A stretch of 8,195 nucleotides of DNA from positions 1 through 8,195 of the forward strand of contig JAJNBO010000152.1 of the NCBI GenBank assembly GCA_021156245.1. Reading direction: 5' to 3'. This document shows, one piece after another, positions 1-5,953 of the stretch (position 1 is its first letter; every line of letters starts with the position of its first letter). The notes under the pieces were generated by a model, which was given only the letters and a program-made list of their open reading frames with translations, ran no database searches and was not told where the DNA came from. The stretch comes from Ramlibacter sp. (GTDB lineage Bacteria > Pseudomonadota > Gammaproteobacteria > Burkholderiales > Burkholderiaceae_C). The position numbers were made by a program, and so were the translations under genes.

Positions 1-1085
1 CCCGACCAGGGCCGGTAGCCGGGATAGGGGTCGTAGGACGAGCGCGTCCACTGCCACGCCTGCCCGGTCATGTCGCGGATCCCGGGCAACGCGTACGCCG
101 CTTCCCATTCGGCTTCGGTCGGCAGCCGCGCACCTGACCACTCGGCGTACGCCGCGGCTTCGTAGAGGCTCAGGTGGGTGACCGGTGCGGACCGGTCGAG
201 CGCGCGCACGCCGTCGAGGCCGAACACCTGCCAGTGGCCCGCGGGCGCGCGCGCGTCGTCCGGTGCGATCCAGTACGCGGGCGCCTGCCAGCCGTGTCCC
301 TGCACCGCCGCCCAGCCATCCGACAGCCAGAGCGAGGCCGTGCGGTAGCCGCCGTCCTGGATGAAGTCGAAGTAGTCACCGCACGTGACGAGCCGGTCGG
401 CGATGCGATACGGCTGCAGCCAGACGCGATGGCGCGGCGTCTCGTTGTCGAACGCGAAGCCCTCACCTTCATGGCCGATGTCCACCGCGCCCTCCGGGCC
501 GCCGAGCCACTGCGGCTGCGCATCGGTGGCCAGGCGCAGTTGCGCTTCCGCGGGTCGGTACGCCGGCAGCAGGGGGTTGCACGACAGCGCATGCAGGATG
601 TCGGTGAGGATCAGCTCCTGGTGCTGCTGTTCATGGTTCAGCCCGAGCTCCAGCAAGGGCGCGGCCGCGCTCCAGGCCGTCTCGTCGGCTTTCGCGATGA
701 ACTCCTCGATGCGTGCATCCACTTGCGCGCGGTAGCGGTGCACCTCCGCCAGGTCCGGGCGCGTGAGCAGGCCGCGCTGCGGCCGCGGATGGCGCGTGCC
801 GAGCGACTCGTAGTAGGAGTTGAAGAGATGGAACCAGCGGCTGTCGAAGGGCTGGTAGCCCCGCGCGTGGGCGGCCAGGACGACGGCCTCGAAAAACCAG
901 GTGGTGTGCGCGAGGTGCCATTTGGTCGGGCTGGCATCCGGCATGGACTGCACGCACTGGTCCTCCGCCGACAGCGGCGCCGCGAGCGCGAGGCTGTGCG
1001 ACCGCACTTCGGCAAAGCGTGCGGCCAGGGTGCGGCGCGCATCTTCACGCGGCCCGGTGCGTGCGGGCGATGGGTTCAGGGACAT
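1..1085 (-). CDS. egtB: Ergothioneine biosynthesis protein EgtB (sulfoxide synthase), 3' end beyond window
   Basis: Non-heme iron enzyme that joins hercynine (trimethylhistidine) to a thiol substrate with O2 to form the sulfoxide precursor of ergothioneine; cytoplasmic. About 361 residues are visible and the C-terminus lies past the left edge. An N-terminal DinB-like domain carries the three expected iron-ligand histidines: His60 in PTKWHLAHTTWFFE, and His151 and His155 in NHEQQHQE. From about residue 195 follows an FGE-sulfatase-like domain with the typical stretches NETPRHRVWL, ARLPTEAEWEAA and WQWTRSSYDPYPG. The ATG at 1085 is chosen because AGGAGA lies 9 nt upstream. The motif around the first histidine fits EgtB better than the related selenoneine synthase SenA, whose equivalent region, as I recall it, reads more like PLWELGHVAWFQE. 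The histidine methyltransferase gene egtD often follows and would lie outside this window. Family assignment is firm; the exact thiol donor is not determined by the sequence. Confidence 0.93.
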   Translation of the reverse strand, partial: MSLNPSPARTGPREDARRTLAARFAEVRSHSLALAAPLSAEDQCVQSMPDASPTKWHLAHTTWFFEAVVLAAHARGYQPFDSRWFHLFNSYYESLGTRHPRPQRGLLTRPDLAEVHRYRAQVDARIEEFIAKADETAWSAAAPLLELGLNHEQQHQELILTDILHALSCNPLLPAYRPAEAQLRLATDAQPQWLGGPEGAVDIGHEGEGFAFDNETPRHRVWLQPYRIADRLVTCGDYFDFIQDGGYRTASLWLSDGWAAVQGHGWQAPAYWIAPDDARAPAGHWQVFGLDGVRALDRSAPVTHLSLYEAAAYAEWSGARLPTEAEWEAAYALPGIRDMTGQAWQWTRSSYDPYPGYRPWS

Positions 1086-1153
1086 CCGTCCGGTTCTCCT
1101 GGAAACTTGCCGCTGCGAGGCGGCGCCCAAAGCCGGCCAACCCCTGCCGTTTC

Positions 1154-1159
1154 ATTACA
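1154..1159 (-). promoter_or_regulatory. Possible -10 element for egtB
   Basis: The 118-bp gap between the small secreted-protein gene and egtB contains, reading on the minus strand, TGCTGTAAT: an extended -10 (TGn plus TGTAAT, one mismatch to TATAAT) in otherwise GC-rich DNA. It would give a leader of about 60 nt that includes the AGGAGA ribosome binding site. No good -35 hexamer is visible. If real, egtB is transcribed separately from the upstream gene. Confidence 0.3.
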
Positions 1160-1203
1160 GCACAGGGGGCGCGGCCGGGTGGGCGACGGGGCGAACCGTG
1201 CGA

Positions 1204-1611
1204 TCAGTCGCGGTCCTGCAGCGCGACCTGCGGATCGCGTAACTGCTTCCACTGGCCCCAGCGGCTCGGGCTGTTGTCCACGCGCACGAACAGCACGGGC
1301 TGGTCGCATGCCTTCCACTTGGCGCAGTTCTGCTTCCACTTGCGCACCTGGCCGGGCGGCACATAGAGGTACACGGGCTGGGCCCGCGGGCCGCCGATGG
1401 TCTCGTCGGCAAGGACCGGTTCCTTGTAGATCACGGGAGGGGGCGCCGCCGGGTCACGCACGGCGATGCGGCCGTAGATGCCGGGACGAAGGGTTCCGCC
1501 GGCGGTCAGGTTGCGCCATTCGCCGGGCTTCTGCGCCGCCGCCGGCAGGGAGGCCGCGAGCGCCGCGAAAGCCATGACCAGCCGGGCGGCCGGTGCTGTC
1601 GTTGTTCTCAT
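1204..1611 (-). CDS. Small exported protein of unknown function
   Basis: A 135-residue protein that I cannot assign to a named family. Residues 1-26 form a signal peptide: an Arg-containing start, a hydrophobic core (LVMAFAALAASL) and a PAAA-Q cleavage site, so the product is probably periplasmic. The mature part has Pro-rich stretches and an aromatic/basic segment, KWKQNCAKWKACDQP, with two cysteines (96 and 102) that could form a disulfide, then VLFVRVDN and a Trp-rich tail. No membrane segment follows the signal. The start is well supported: GGGAGG lies 6 nt before the ATG at 1611. The gene lies upstream of egtB on the same strand with 118 bp between, and downstream of tetR. Nothing visible links it functionally to ergothioneine synthesis. 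Codon use is GC3-rich like that of its neighbours, which supports real coding. Confidence 0.8.
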   Translation of the reverse strand: MRTTTAPAARLVMAFAALAASLPAAAQKPGEWRNLTAGGTLRPGIYGRIAVRDPAAPPPVIYKEPVLADETIGGPRAQPVYLYVPPGQVRKWKQNCAKWKACDQPVLFVRVDNSPSRWGQWKQLRDPQVALQDRD

Positions 1612-2387
1612 CAGGGACCTCCCTTGGGGTTACGGCTGTGTTCTACCGAACCGGCCCGCCGGGGCCGTGTAGGAGCACGTGAACTGCGTGAGAGGGATTC
1701 GGCTGGCTCGGTGTCGGAGAGCGCCGACACGGTGCGCTGCTGATCAGCGCGGGGTCGGCGCCCTCTTGCGTTTGGCGGTCGCCGGCGGTGGCGCCCCCGC
1801 CACGGCCACCCGGCGGTCCGGCAGCGCACCCCCCGGCGCATCGCCATCGTGCAGATGCCGTTGATCGCATCCATGGCGACTGCCTCGTTGGGCACGGTGA
1901 AGCGCTTCTGGCGCAGCCCTGCGCGCAGGTCCGCCAGGGGGTACTTCTGGATGTACTCCAGCAGTCCCGGGCTCGCCGACGCCATCTCCAGCAGGAGCAG
2001 CGCCCAGGGCGGGCTCTGCGCGGCCAGCCAGATGTAGCGCCGCTGGCCGATGGCCATCCGCTGCGCCGCGTCGGCGACCGCCGCGTGGCTCTGCGCGATC
2101 GCCCGGCACAGGCTCTGCGCCAGGACGACGGCGACCTCGGCGACCAGCGCCTCCTTCGAGGCGAAGTGGTTGTACACGGTGGCCGCCGTCATCCCGGCCA
2201 CCTGCGCCACCTCCTGCACCGTCGCCTGGGCCACGCCGCGCGCGCAGAACACCTGCACGGCGGCGCGCACCAGTGCGGACTGGGTGCGTTCGCGCTTGCC
2301 TCGCCCGCCGGACGTCGCCGCGGCGAACGCGGCGGCCAGGCCGGGCGGCAGCGGCGGCAGCCCGACGGGGGGATTGGCATCACCCAT
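1611..2387 (-). CDS. TetR-family transcriptional regulator, 3' end apparently frameshifted
   Basis: One-component DNA-binding repressor. A Pro/Ala/Gly-rich N-terminal extension (about residues 1-30) precedes the TetR helix-turn-helix at about 33-80, which includes ATVQEVAQVAGMTAATVYNHF and the usual FASKEAL helix. The ligand-binding domain follows and shows normal family texture up to AINGICTMAMRR (residue 185). After that the open frame becomes Arg/Pro/Ser-rich, with poor GC3, until the stop at 1611. Adding one G to the six-G run at 1829-1834 switches to a frame with excellent GC3 that ends at 1744 (last residues KRKRAPTPR), giving about 214 residues, a normal TetR length. I therefore think the true 3' end is about 1744. 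It is divergent to the cytochrome c gene, which it probably regulates. No Shine-Dalgarno sequence is visible before the ATG at 2387. The inducer is unknown. Confidence 0.85.
   Translation of the reverse strand: MGDANPPVGLPPLPPGLAAAFAAATSGGRGKRERTQSALVRAAVQVFCARGVAQATVQEVAQVAGMTAATVYNHFASKEALVAEVAVVLAQSLCRAIAQSHAAVADAAQRMAIGQRRYIWLAAQSPPWALLLLEMASASPGLLEYIQKYPLADLRAGLRQKRFTVPNEAVAMDAINGICTMAMRRGVRCRTAGWPWRGRHRRRPPNARGRRPRADQQRTVSALSDTEPAESLSRSSRAPTRPRRAGSVEHSRNPKGGP
1651..1668. terminator. Possible weak hairpin between tetR and the exported-protein gene
   Basis: CGGCCC and GGGCCG flank a GCCG loop, forming a 6-bp stem in the roughly 130 bp that would be non-coding if tetR ends near 1744. There is no T tract on either side, so it is at best a weak terminator. 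The rest of this stretch has poor codon bias and shows no other signal. Confidence 0.2.
1829..1834 (-). other. Six-G run: likely frameshift point in tetR
   Basis: On the coding (minus) strand this is a homopolymer of six G. Before it the tetR frame has strong GC3 and family-like sequence; after it those properties continue only in the frame reached by one extra G. This fits a one-base deletion, either real or a sequencing/assembly error. Confidence 0.6.
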
Positions 2388-2449
2388 TTTTATACATACA
2401 ATCCATTTTTTTACGGCAACCCAAATTTTACATCGGACTGGAGGTTCCC
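2388..2449. promoter_or_regulatory. AT-rich divergent promoter/operator region between tetR and cytochrome c
   Basis: This 62-bp gap is strikingly AT-rich against the GC-rich surroundings. On the plus strand TACAAT at 2397-2402 is a near-consensus -10 for the cytochrome gene (leader about 40 nt). On the minus strand TAAAAT at 2430-2425 could be the -10 for tetR. TTTTATACAT (from 2387) and ATTTTACAT (from 2425) form an imperfect direct repeat. The TetR protein probably binds here and controls both genes. I could not find a clear long palindromic operator. GGAGG at 2440-2444 is the cytochrome ribosome binding site, 5 nt before its ATG. Confidence 0.55.
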
Positions 2450-3346
2450 ATGGGCAAGTGGTTCAAACGCGGTGCGATCGCTGCCGGCGTGCTGGTCGTC
2501 CTGGTCGCGGGCGCGGTGTTCGCCGGCTTGCAGCTCGCCGACCGGAAGATGGCGCGCAAGGTGGACGTGAAGGTCCAGGCCGTGGCGCTGCCCACCGACG
2601 AGGCCTCGCTGCTGCGCGGCAAGTACCTGTTCGCCTCGCGCGGCTGCGTCGACTGCCACGGGGCCACGGGCGCGGGACGCGTGTTCGTCGACAACGGCAG
2701 CGACATGCGCATCAAGGGACCGAACATCACCGCCGGCAGCGGCGGCGTGGTGGCGGCCTACCGGACCGAGGACTGGGTGCGTGCCATCCGCCACGGGCTG
2801 GCGCCGAACGGCCGTCCGCTGATGGTGATGCCCAGCGAGGACTACAACCGCTTCACCGACGCCGACGTCGCGTCGCTCATCGCGTACGTGAAGTCGCTGC
2901 CGCCCGCGCAAGGCACGCCGGCCGAGGTGAAGCTGCCGATCCCGGCGCTGGTGATGTACGGATTCGGCGGCATCCAGGACGCGGCGGCCAGGATCGACCA
3001 TGCGCTGCCACCGGCCGCGCCCGTCACCGAAGGCGTGAACCTGCAGCACGGCGCGTACGTCGCCAACATGTGCCTGGGCTGCCACGGCGAGAAGCTGGTC
3101 GGCGGCAAGGTGCCCGGCGGTCCCCCGGACTGGCCGGCCGCCGCGAACCTGAGGCCCGGCGAGAAATCGGGAATGGCCGCCTACGCGGAGCCGGAAGCGT
3201 TCCTGCGCATGTTCAGGACCGGCACGCGGCCGGACGGCACGAAGATCCAGGTGATGCCCTTCGGGTCACTGCGCGAGATGAGCGACACCGACGTGCGCGC
3301 GCTGCACCTGTACCTGAAGAGCCTGCCGCCGCAGCCGCAGGGGTGA
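2450..3346 (+). CDS. Membrane-anchored di-heme cytochrome c
   Basis: A 298-residue electron-transfer protein. Residues 8-30 form an uncleaved-looking hydrophobic anchor (AAGVLVVLVAGAVFAG), so the heme domains face the periplasm. Two class-I cytochrome c domains follow. The first has CVDCH (Cys66, Cys69, His70), with Met125 or Met127 in PLMVMP as likely sixth ligand and an ending FTDADVASLIAYVKSLP. The second has CLGCH (Cys208, Cys211, His212), with Met269 in QVMPFGSL as likely ligand and an ending SDTDVRALHLYLKSLP. The layout resembles the COG2010-type cytochromes that accept electrons from periplasmic dehydrogenases, but no dehydrogenase gene is adjacent, so the electron donor is unknown. 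The start at 2450 is preferred over upstream in-frame codons because GGAGG lies 5 nt before it and the anchor begins at once. It is divergent from tetR and probably under its control. Confidence 0.92.
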   Translation: MGKWFKRGAIAAGVLVVLVAGAVFAGLQLADRKMARKVDVKVQAVALPTDEASLLRGKYLFASRGCVDCHGATGAGRVFVDNGSDMRIKGPNITAGSGGVVAAYRTEDWVRAIRHGLAPNGRPLMVMPSEDYNRFTDADVASLIAYVKSLPPAQGTPAEVKLPIPALVMYGFGGIQDAAARIDHALPPAAPVTEGVNLQHGAYVANMCLGCHGEKLVGGKVPGGPPDWPAAANLRPGEKSGMAAYAEPEAFLRMFRTGTRPDGTKIQVMPFGSLREMSDTDVRALHLYLKSLPPQPQG

Positions 3347-3354
3347 CATGCGAA

Positions 3355-3380
3355 GCCGGGGTGCGCTGCGCCCAACCGGC
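3355..3380. terminator. Hairpin between convergent cytochrome c and methionine synthase genes
   Basis: The 34-bp gap between two converging genes holds an imperfect inverted repeat: outer GCCG/CGGC arms and an inner GGG-T-GC / GC-G-CCC stem around a short loop. Its position after both stop codons suggests a bidirectional terminator. Neither strand has a T tract, so this rests on position and dyad only. Confidence 0.35.
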
Positions 3381-4403
3381 CTACGAACCGTAGCGTTGGC
3401 GCGCGAGCGCCGCGCCCCTCGCCAGCGCTTCGAGCTTGCGCAGCGCGATGTCGCGGTCCATCGGCGCCATGCCGCAGTTCGTGCACGGCATCAGGCGCTC
3501 GCGCGGCACGAACTGCAGCGCGCGGCCGATCGTGTCGGCCACCTCTTCCGGGGTCTCCACGAGGTCGCTCGCCACGTCGATCACGCCGACCATGACGTCC
3601 TTGCCCTTCAGCAAGGCCATCATGTCGGGCGGCACGTGCGAGTGGTAGCACTCCAGGCTCACCTGGTCGATGCTGCTGGCCGCCAGCGCGGGGAACACCT
3701 GTTCGTACTGGCGCCACTCCTCGCCCAGCGTCTTCTTCCAGTCGTTGTTGGCCTGGATCCCGTAGCCGTAGCAGATGTGGACGGCGGTCGTGCACGTGAG
3801 GCCCTGCACCGCGCGCTCCAGCGCCTGGACGCCCCAGTCCGCCGCGTCCTTCATGTACACGTTGAAGGCGGGCTCGTCGAACTGGATGATGTCGACGCCG
3901 TCGGCCTGCAGCGCCAGCGCCTCCTGGTTCAGGAGTTCCGCGAACGCGAAGGCCAGCTTCACGCGGTCGCCATAGAAGCGGTCGGCCACTGTGTCCACGA
4001 TCGTCATCGGTCCCGGCATCGTGAACTTGAGCTTCTTCTTCGTGTGCGCGCGCGCCAGCCGCGCCTCGGCCGCGTGCACGCGCCCCTTGAGGTGCAGGGC
4101 GCCGACCACCTGCGGCACCATCGCCTTGTAGCGGTCCGCGCGGATGCCCATCTCCACCTTGTGCTCGAAGTCGATGCCTTCGACCTGCTCGAGGAAGCCG
4201 TGCACGAAGTGCTGGCGCGACTGCTCGCCGTCGGTCACCACGTCGAGCCCTGCGTCTTCCTGCGCCTTCAGCCAGAGCAGCGTGGCGTCGGCCTTGGCCT
4301 GCCGCAGTTCGTCGCCCTGCGCGCGCCATTGCGGCCACAACTTCTGCGTTTCCGCCAGCCAGCCGGGCTTGGGCAGGCTGCCGGCGATCGTGGTTGAAAA
4401 CAT
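3381..4403 (-). CDS. Cobalamin-independent methionine synthase-like protein (MetE C-terminal domain type, MesD-like)
   Basis: A 340-residue single-domain protein equivalent to the catalytic C-terminal half of MetE, which transfers a methyl group to homocysteine at a zinc site to make methionine; cytoplasmic. The zinc ligands expected from E. coli MetE have counterparts: His209 and Cys211 in AVHICYGYG, Glu251 in QVSLECYHS, and Cys310 in MPCTNCGM. The homocysteine-side acidic motif is in IIQFDEPAF (176-177). The N-terminal MetE half, which helps bind polyglutamyl folate, is absent. The sequence closely resembles, as I recall them, the short methionine synthases called MesD in Acinetobacter, reported to work without folate and to need a partner, MesX. 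No such partner is next to this gene. Start ATG 4403 has GAGGAG about 9 nt upstream; an open frame extending further upstream is non-coding overlap with the response regulator. Product class is firm; methyl donor is not. Confidence 0.9.
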   Translation of the reverse strand: MFSTTIAGSLPKPGWLAETQKLWPQWRAQGDELRQAKADATLLWLKAQEDAGLDVVTDGEQSRQHFVHGFLEQVEGIDFEHKVEMGIRADRYKAMVPQVVGALHLKGRVHAAEARLARAHTKKKLKFTMPGPMTIVDTVADRFYGDRVKLAFAFAELLNQEALALQADGVDIIQFDEPAFNVYMKDAADWGVQALERAVQGLTCTTAVHICYGYGIQANNDWKKTLGEEWRQYEQVFPALAASSIDQVSLECYHSHVPPDMMALLKGKDVMVGVIDVASDLVETPEEVADTIGRALQFVPRERLMPCTNCGMAPMDRDIALRKLEALARGAALARQRYGS

Positions 4404-4436
4404 CCTTCGGTCTCCTCTCGCAGGCCTTCCGGCGCA

Positions 4437-4447
4437 GTGCCAGGCAC
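4437..4447. promoter_or_regulatory. Short perfect palindrome between divergent genes
   Basis: GTGCCAGGCAC is an 11-bp inverted repeat (5-bp arms, one central base) in the 75-bp gap between the methionine synthase and response regulator starts. It could be an operator half or complete site for one of them. No MetR-type TGAA...TTCA box is visible. It is short enough to be chance. Confidence 0.25.
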
Positions 4448-4459
4448 CATACACCAAAG

Positions 4460-4465
4460 TATCAT
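4460..4465 (+). promoter_or_regulatory. Possible -10 element for the response regulator
   Basis: TATCAT matches the -10 consensus at five of six positions and ends 13 nt before the ATG at 4479. Transcription would start about 7 nt before that ATG, leaving no room for a ribosome binding site. No clear -35 hexamer is seen. Confidence 0.35.
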
Positions 4466-4478
4466 CGGCGCTCCAGCC

Positions 4479-4886
4479 ATGCGTACCCTGCCCGATCCCC
4501 AGAAGGCGAAGCCCTGCGTCCTGGTCGTCGACGACGACGAGGCCGTGGCATGGGCGATCGCCGCGCGGCTGGGCCAGGACTTCCGGGTGGTCGGCCTCAC
4601 CGACCCCGCCGTGGCCGTGCGCCGCGCCTGCGAGGAGAAGCCGGGCGTGATCCTCTGCGACATCAACATGCCCGGACTGCAGGGTGACGAGGTCGCCTTC
4701 GCGCTGTCGCAGGACCCGCGCACCGCGCGCATCCCGCTGATCTATCTCACGGCACTGGTGACGCCCGAGGAAGTGGCGGATCTCGACGGCGTGTTCGGCG
4801 ACCACCCCACGGTGTCCAAGAGCGCCACCACCGAGGAACTGCGCGACCTGGTGGGCACGGCGCTCGGCTTGCCGGACGACTGCTGA
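4479..4886 (+). CDS. Single-domain response regulator (CheY-like receiver)
   Basis: A 135-residue receiver domain with no output domain. The acidic pocket is DDD at 18-20, the phospho-acceptor is Asp61 in ILCDINMPGLQG, the switch threonine is Thr91 in IYLTALV, and the conserved lysine is Lys114 in VSKSAT. All key residues for phosphorylation are present. It would act by protein-protein contact or as a phosphorelay intermediate. No histidine kinase is encoded in the window, so the partner is elsewhere. The ATG at 4479 is chosen over an in-frame GTG at 4437 because the extra 14 residues are not receiver-like and the likely promoter overlaps them; neither start has a good Shine-Dalgarno sequence. 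It is divergent to the methionine synthase gene and convergent, with zero spacing, with the luciferase-like gene. Confidence 0.9.
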   Translation: MRTLPDPQKAKPCVLVVDDDEAVAWAIAARLGQDFRVVGLTDPAVAVRRACEEKPGVILCDINMPGLQGDEVAFALSQDPRTARIPLIYLTALVTPEEVADLDGVFGDHPTVSKSATTEELRDLVGTALGLPDDC

Positions 4887-4889
4887 TCA
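4884..4889. other. TGATCA palindrome supplying abutting stop codons of two convergent genes
   Basis: The response regulator ends with TGA at 4884-4886 and the opposite-strand oxidoreductase ends with TGA (TCA on plus) at 4887-4889. The two stops form one 6-bp palindrome with no intergenic base, so any terminator for either gene must lie inside the other. Confidence 0.9.
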
Positions 4890-5900
4890 GGCGCCGTCCA
4901 ACGCGAACTCGCGCGCCAGCAGCTCGTACGAGCGGCGTTGCGCCTGCGGGTCCCACGCCCACGTGATCACGACCAGTTCCTGCACGCCCAGCTCCCCGGC
5001 GAGCACGCGCAGCTTCGCGGCGACCTGCCTGGCGTCGCCGACCATTGCCCTGCCGCGCAGCCCCTGCCGGTAGGCGTCTTCTGCTTGCGTGTATGCGCGC
5101 GGCGCTTCTTCGGGCGGCAACAAGGGCCCGAAGCGGCCGCTCTGCCGGTCGATGCGCGTGCGTTCGCGGCTGGCGAACAGCCGCCACGCTTCGTCCTCGG
5201 TGTCCGCGGCGAGCGCCCAGACGCACACCGTCGCTTCCGGTTGCTCCACCATCCCGGGCCGGAACATGTGCCGGTACAGCTCCAGCGCCTCCGCGCAGCC
5301 TTCCCCATCGGTGATGAAGTGCGCGAACGCGTAAGGCATGCCGAAGTGCGCGGCGAGCTGCGCGCCGTAGCCGGAGCTGCCCAGCATCCACATCTGCGGC
5401 GCAGTCGCCCCGTGCGGCAGCGCCTGGATGCCGTGGCCGGCATGCCCTTGCGGCCATTCCTGCCCGGACACCCACGCGTGCAGTTCGCGCACCTGCTGCG
5501 GGAAGTGCTCGCTGGAACGCGGATCCGGGTTCAGCAAGCGCGCCGTGCGATGGTCGCTGCCGGGCGCACGGCCGACGCCGAGGTCGATGCGTCCCGGCGC
5601 CAGCGCGTCGAGCACGCGGAACTGCTCCGCCACCTTGAACGGAGCGTAGTGGGGCAGCATCACGCCCGCGCTGCCGATGCGGATGCGGGACGTGCGCGCG
5701 GCGATCGCGGCCATCAGCACTTCCGGAGCCGTGCCGACGATGGTGGGCAGGCTGTGGTGCTCGCTCAACCAGAAGCGGTGGTAGCCGAGCGCCTCGCAGT
5801 GTTCGGCCAGCGCGACGGTGTCGCGGATGGACGCATCCTGCGGAATGCCGGTACGGCCGACGGACTGGTCGAGGACGGAGAGGCGCAAGGACTCGGGCAT
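4887..5900 (-). CDS. Luciferase-like FMN-dependent oxidoreductase (LLM class, group 1)
   Basis: A 337-residue flavin-dependent monooxygenase-type protein with the bacterial-luciferase TIM-barrel fold, in the same family as E. coli YhbW. Family stretches are LSVLDQS near the N-terminus, ALGYHRFWLSEHHS (38-50), VGTAPEVLMAAIAARTSRIRIG, MLPHYAPFKVAEQF (81-94) and LAPGRIDLGVGRAPG (100-114), a typical group-1 signature. Full length for the family, with the usual C-terminal LxELGVQELVV segment. It would use reduced flavin delivered by a reductase encoded elsewhere. The substrate is unknown for most members, so none is assigned. The start at 5900 has no Shine-Dalgarno sequence; CACAAT on the minus strand 6 nt upstream could be a -10 for a leaderless transcript. 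It is divergent to the DUF488 gene across 53 bp. Confidence 0.9.
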   Translation of the reverse strand: MPESLRLSVLDQSVGRTGIPQDASIRDTVALAEHCEALGYHRFWLSEHHSLPTIVGTAPEVLMAAIAARTSRIRIGSAGVMLPHYAPFKVAEQFRVLDALAPGRIDLGVGRAPGSDHRTARLLNPDPRSSEHFPQQVRELHAWVSGQEWPQGHAGHGIQALPHGATAPQMWMLGSSGYGAQLAAHFGMPYAFAHFITDGEGCAEALELYRHMFRPGMVEQPEATVCVWALAADTEDEAWRLFASRERTRIDRQSGRFGPLLPPEEAPRAYTQAEDAYRQGLRGRAMVGDARQVAAKLRVLAGELGVQELVVITWAWDPQAQRRSYELLAREFALDGA

Positions 5901-5953
5901 GCGCCGATTGTGGTGGATGCGTGGAGGGCCGGAGCTCTGCTACGCTTGCGCGC
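5901..5953. promoter_or_regulatory. Divergent promoter region, probable leaderless starts both ways
   Basis: The 53-bp gap between divergent start codons has no Shine-Dalgarno sequence at the normal distance on either strand. On the minus strand CACAAT (5912-5907) lies 6 nt before the oxidoreductase ATG. On the plus strand TACGCT (5941-5946) lies 7 nt before the DUF488 ATG. Both distances put transcription start at or beside the start codon. Confidence 0.4.

Noticed and set aside
1..1085. Selenoneine synthase SenA instead of EgtB
   Set aside because: The DinB-domain motif (PTKWHLAHTTWFFE) and NHEQQHQE match EgtB proteins; no senB or senC is in view, though they could lie beyond the edge.
174..1577. 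467-codon open frame on the plus strand
   Set aside because: It is antisense to egtB and the exported-protein gene, is Arg/Gly/Val-rich without any recognisable domain, and the opposite strand carries clear EgtB motifs; typical GC-rich shadow.
1609..1613. Stop-start overlap (TGATG) between the long tetR frame and the exported-protein gene, suggesting translational coupling
   Set aside because: The tetR tail that reaches this stop appears to be out of frame (poor GC3, no family-like sequence), so the overlap is probably accidental.
1739..1748. GCTGATCAGC perfect 10-bp palindrome as an operator
   Set aside because: It sits at the inferred tetR stop codon, away from any promoter signal, and is short enough to be chance.
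3348..4397. 349-codon open frame on the plus strand opposite the methionine synthase gene
   Set aside because: Composition is His/Arg/Leu/Val-rich with no domain; the minus strand encodes a complete MetE-like protein with zinc ligands.
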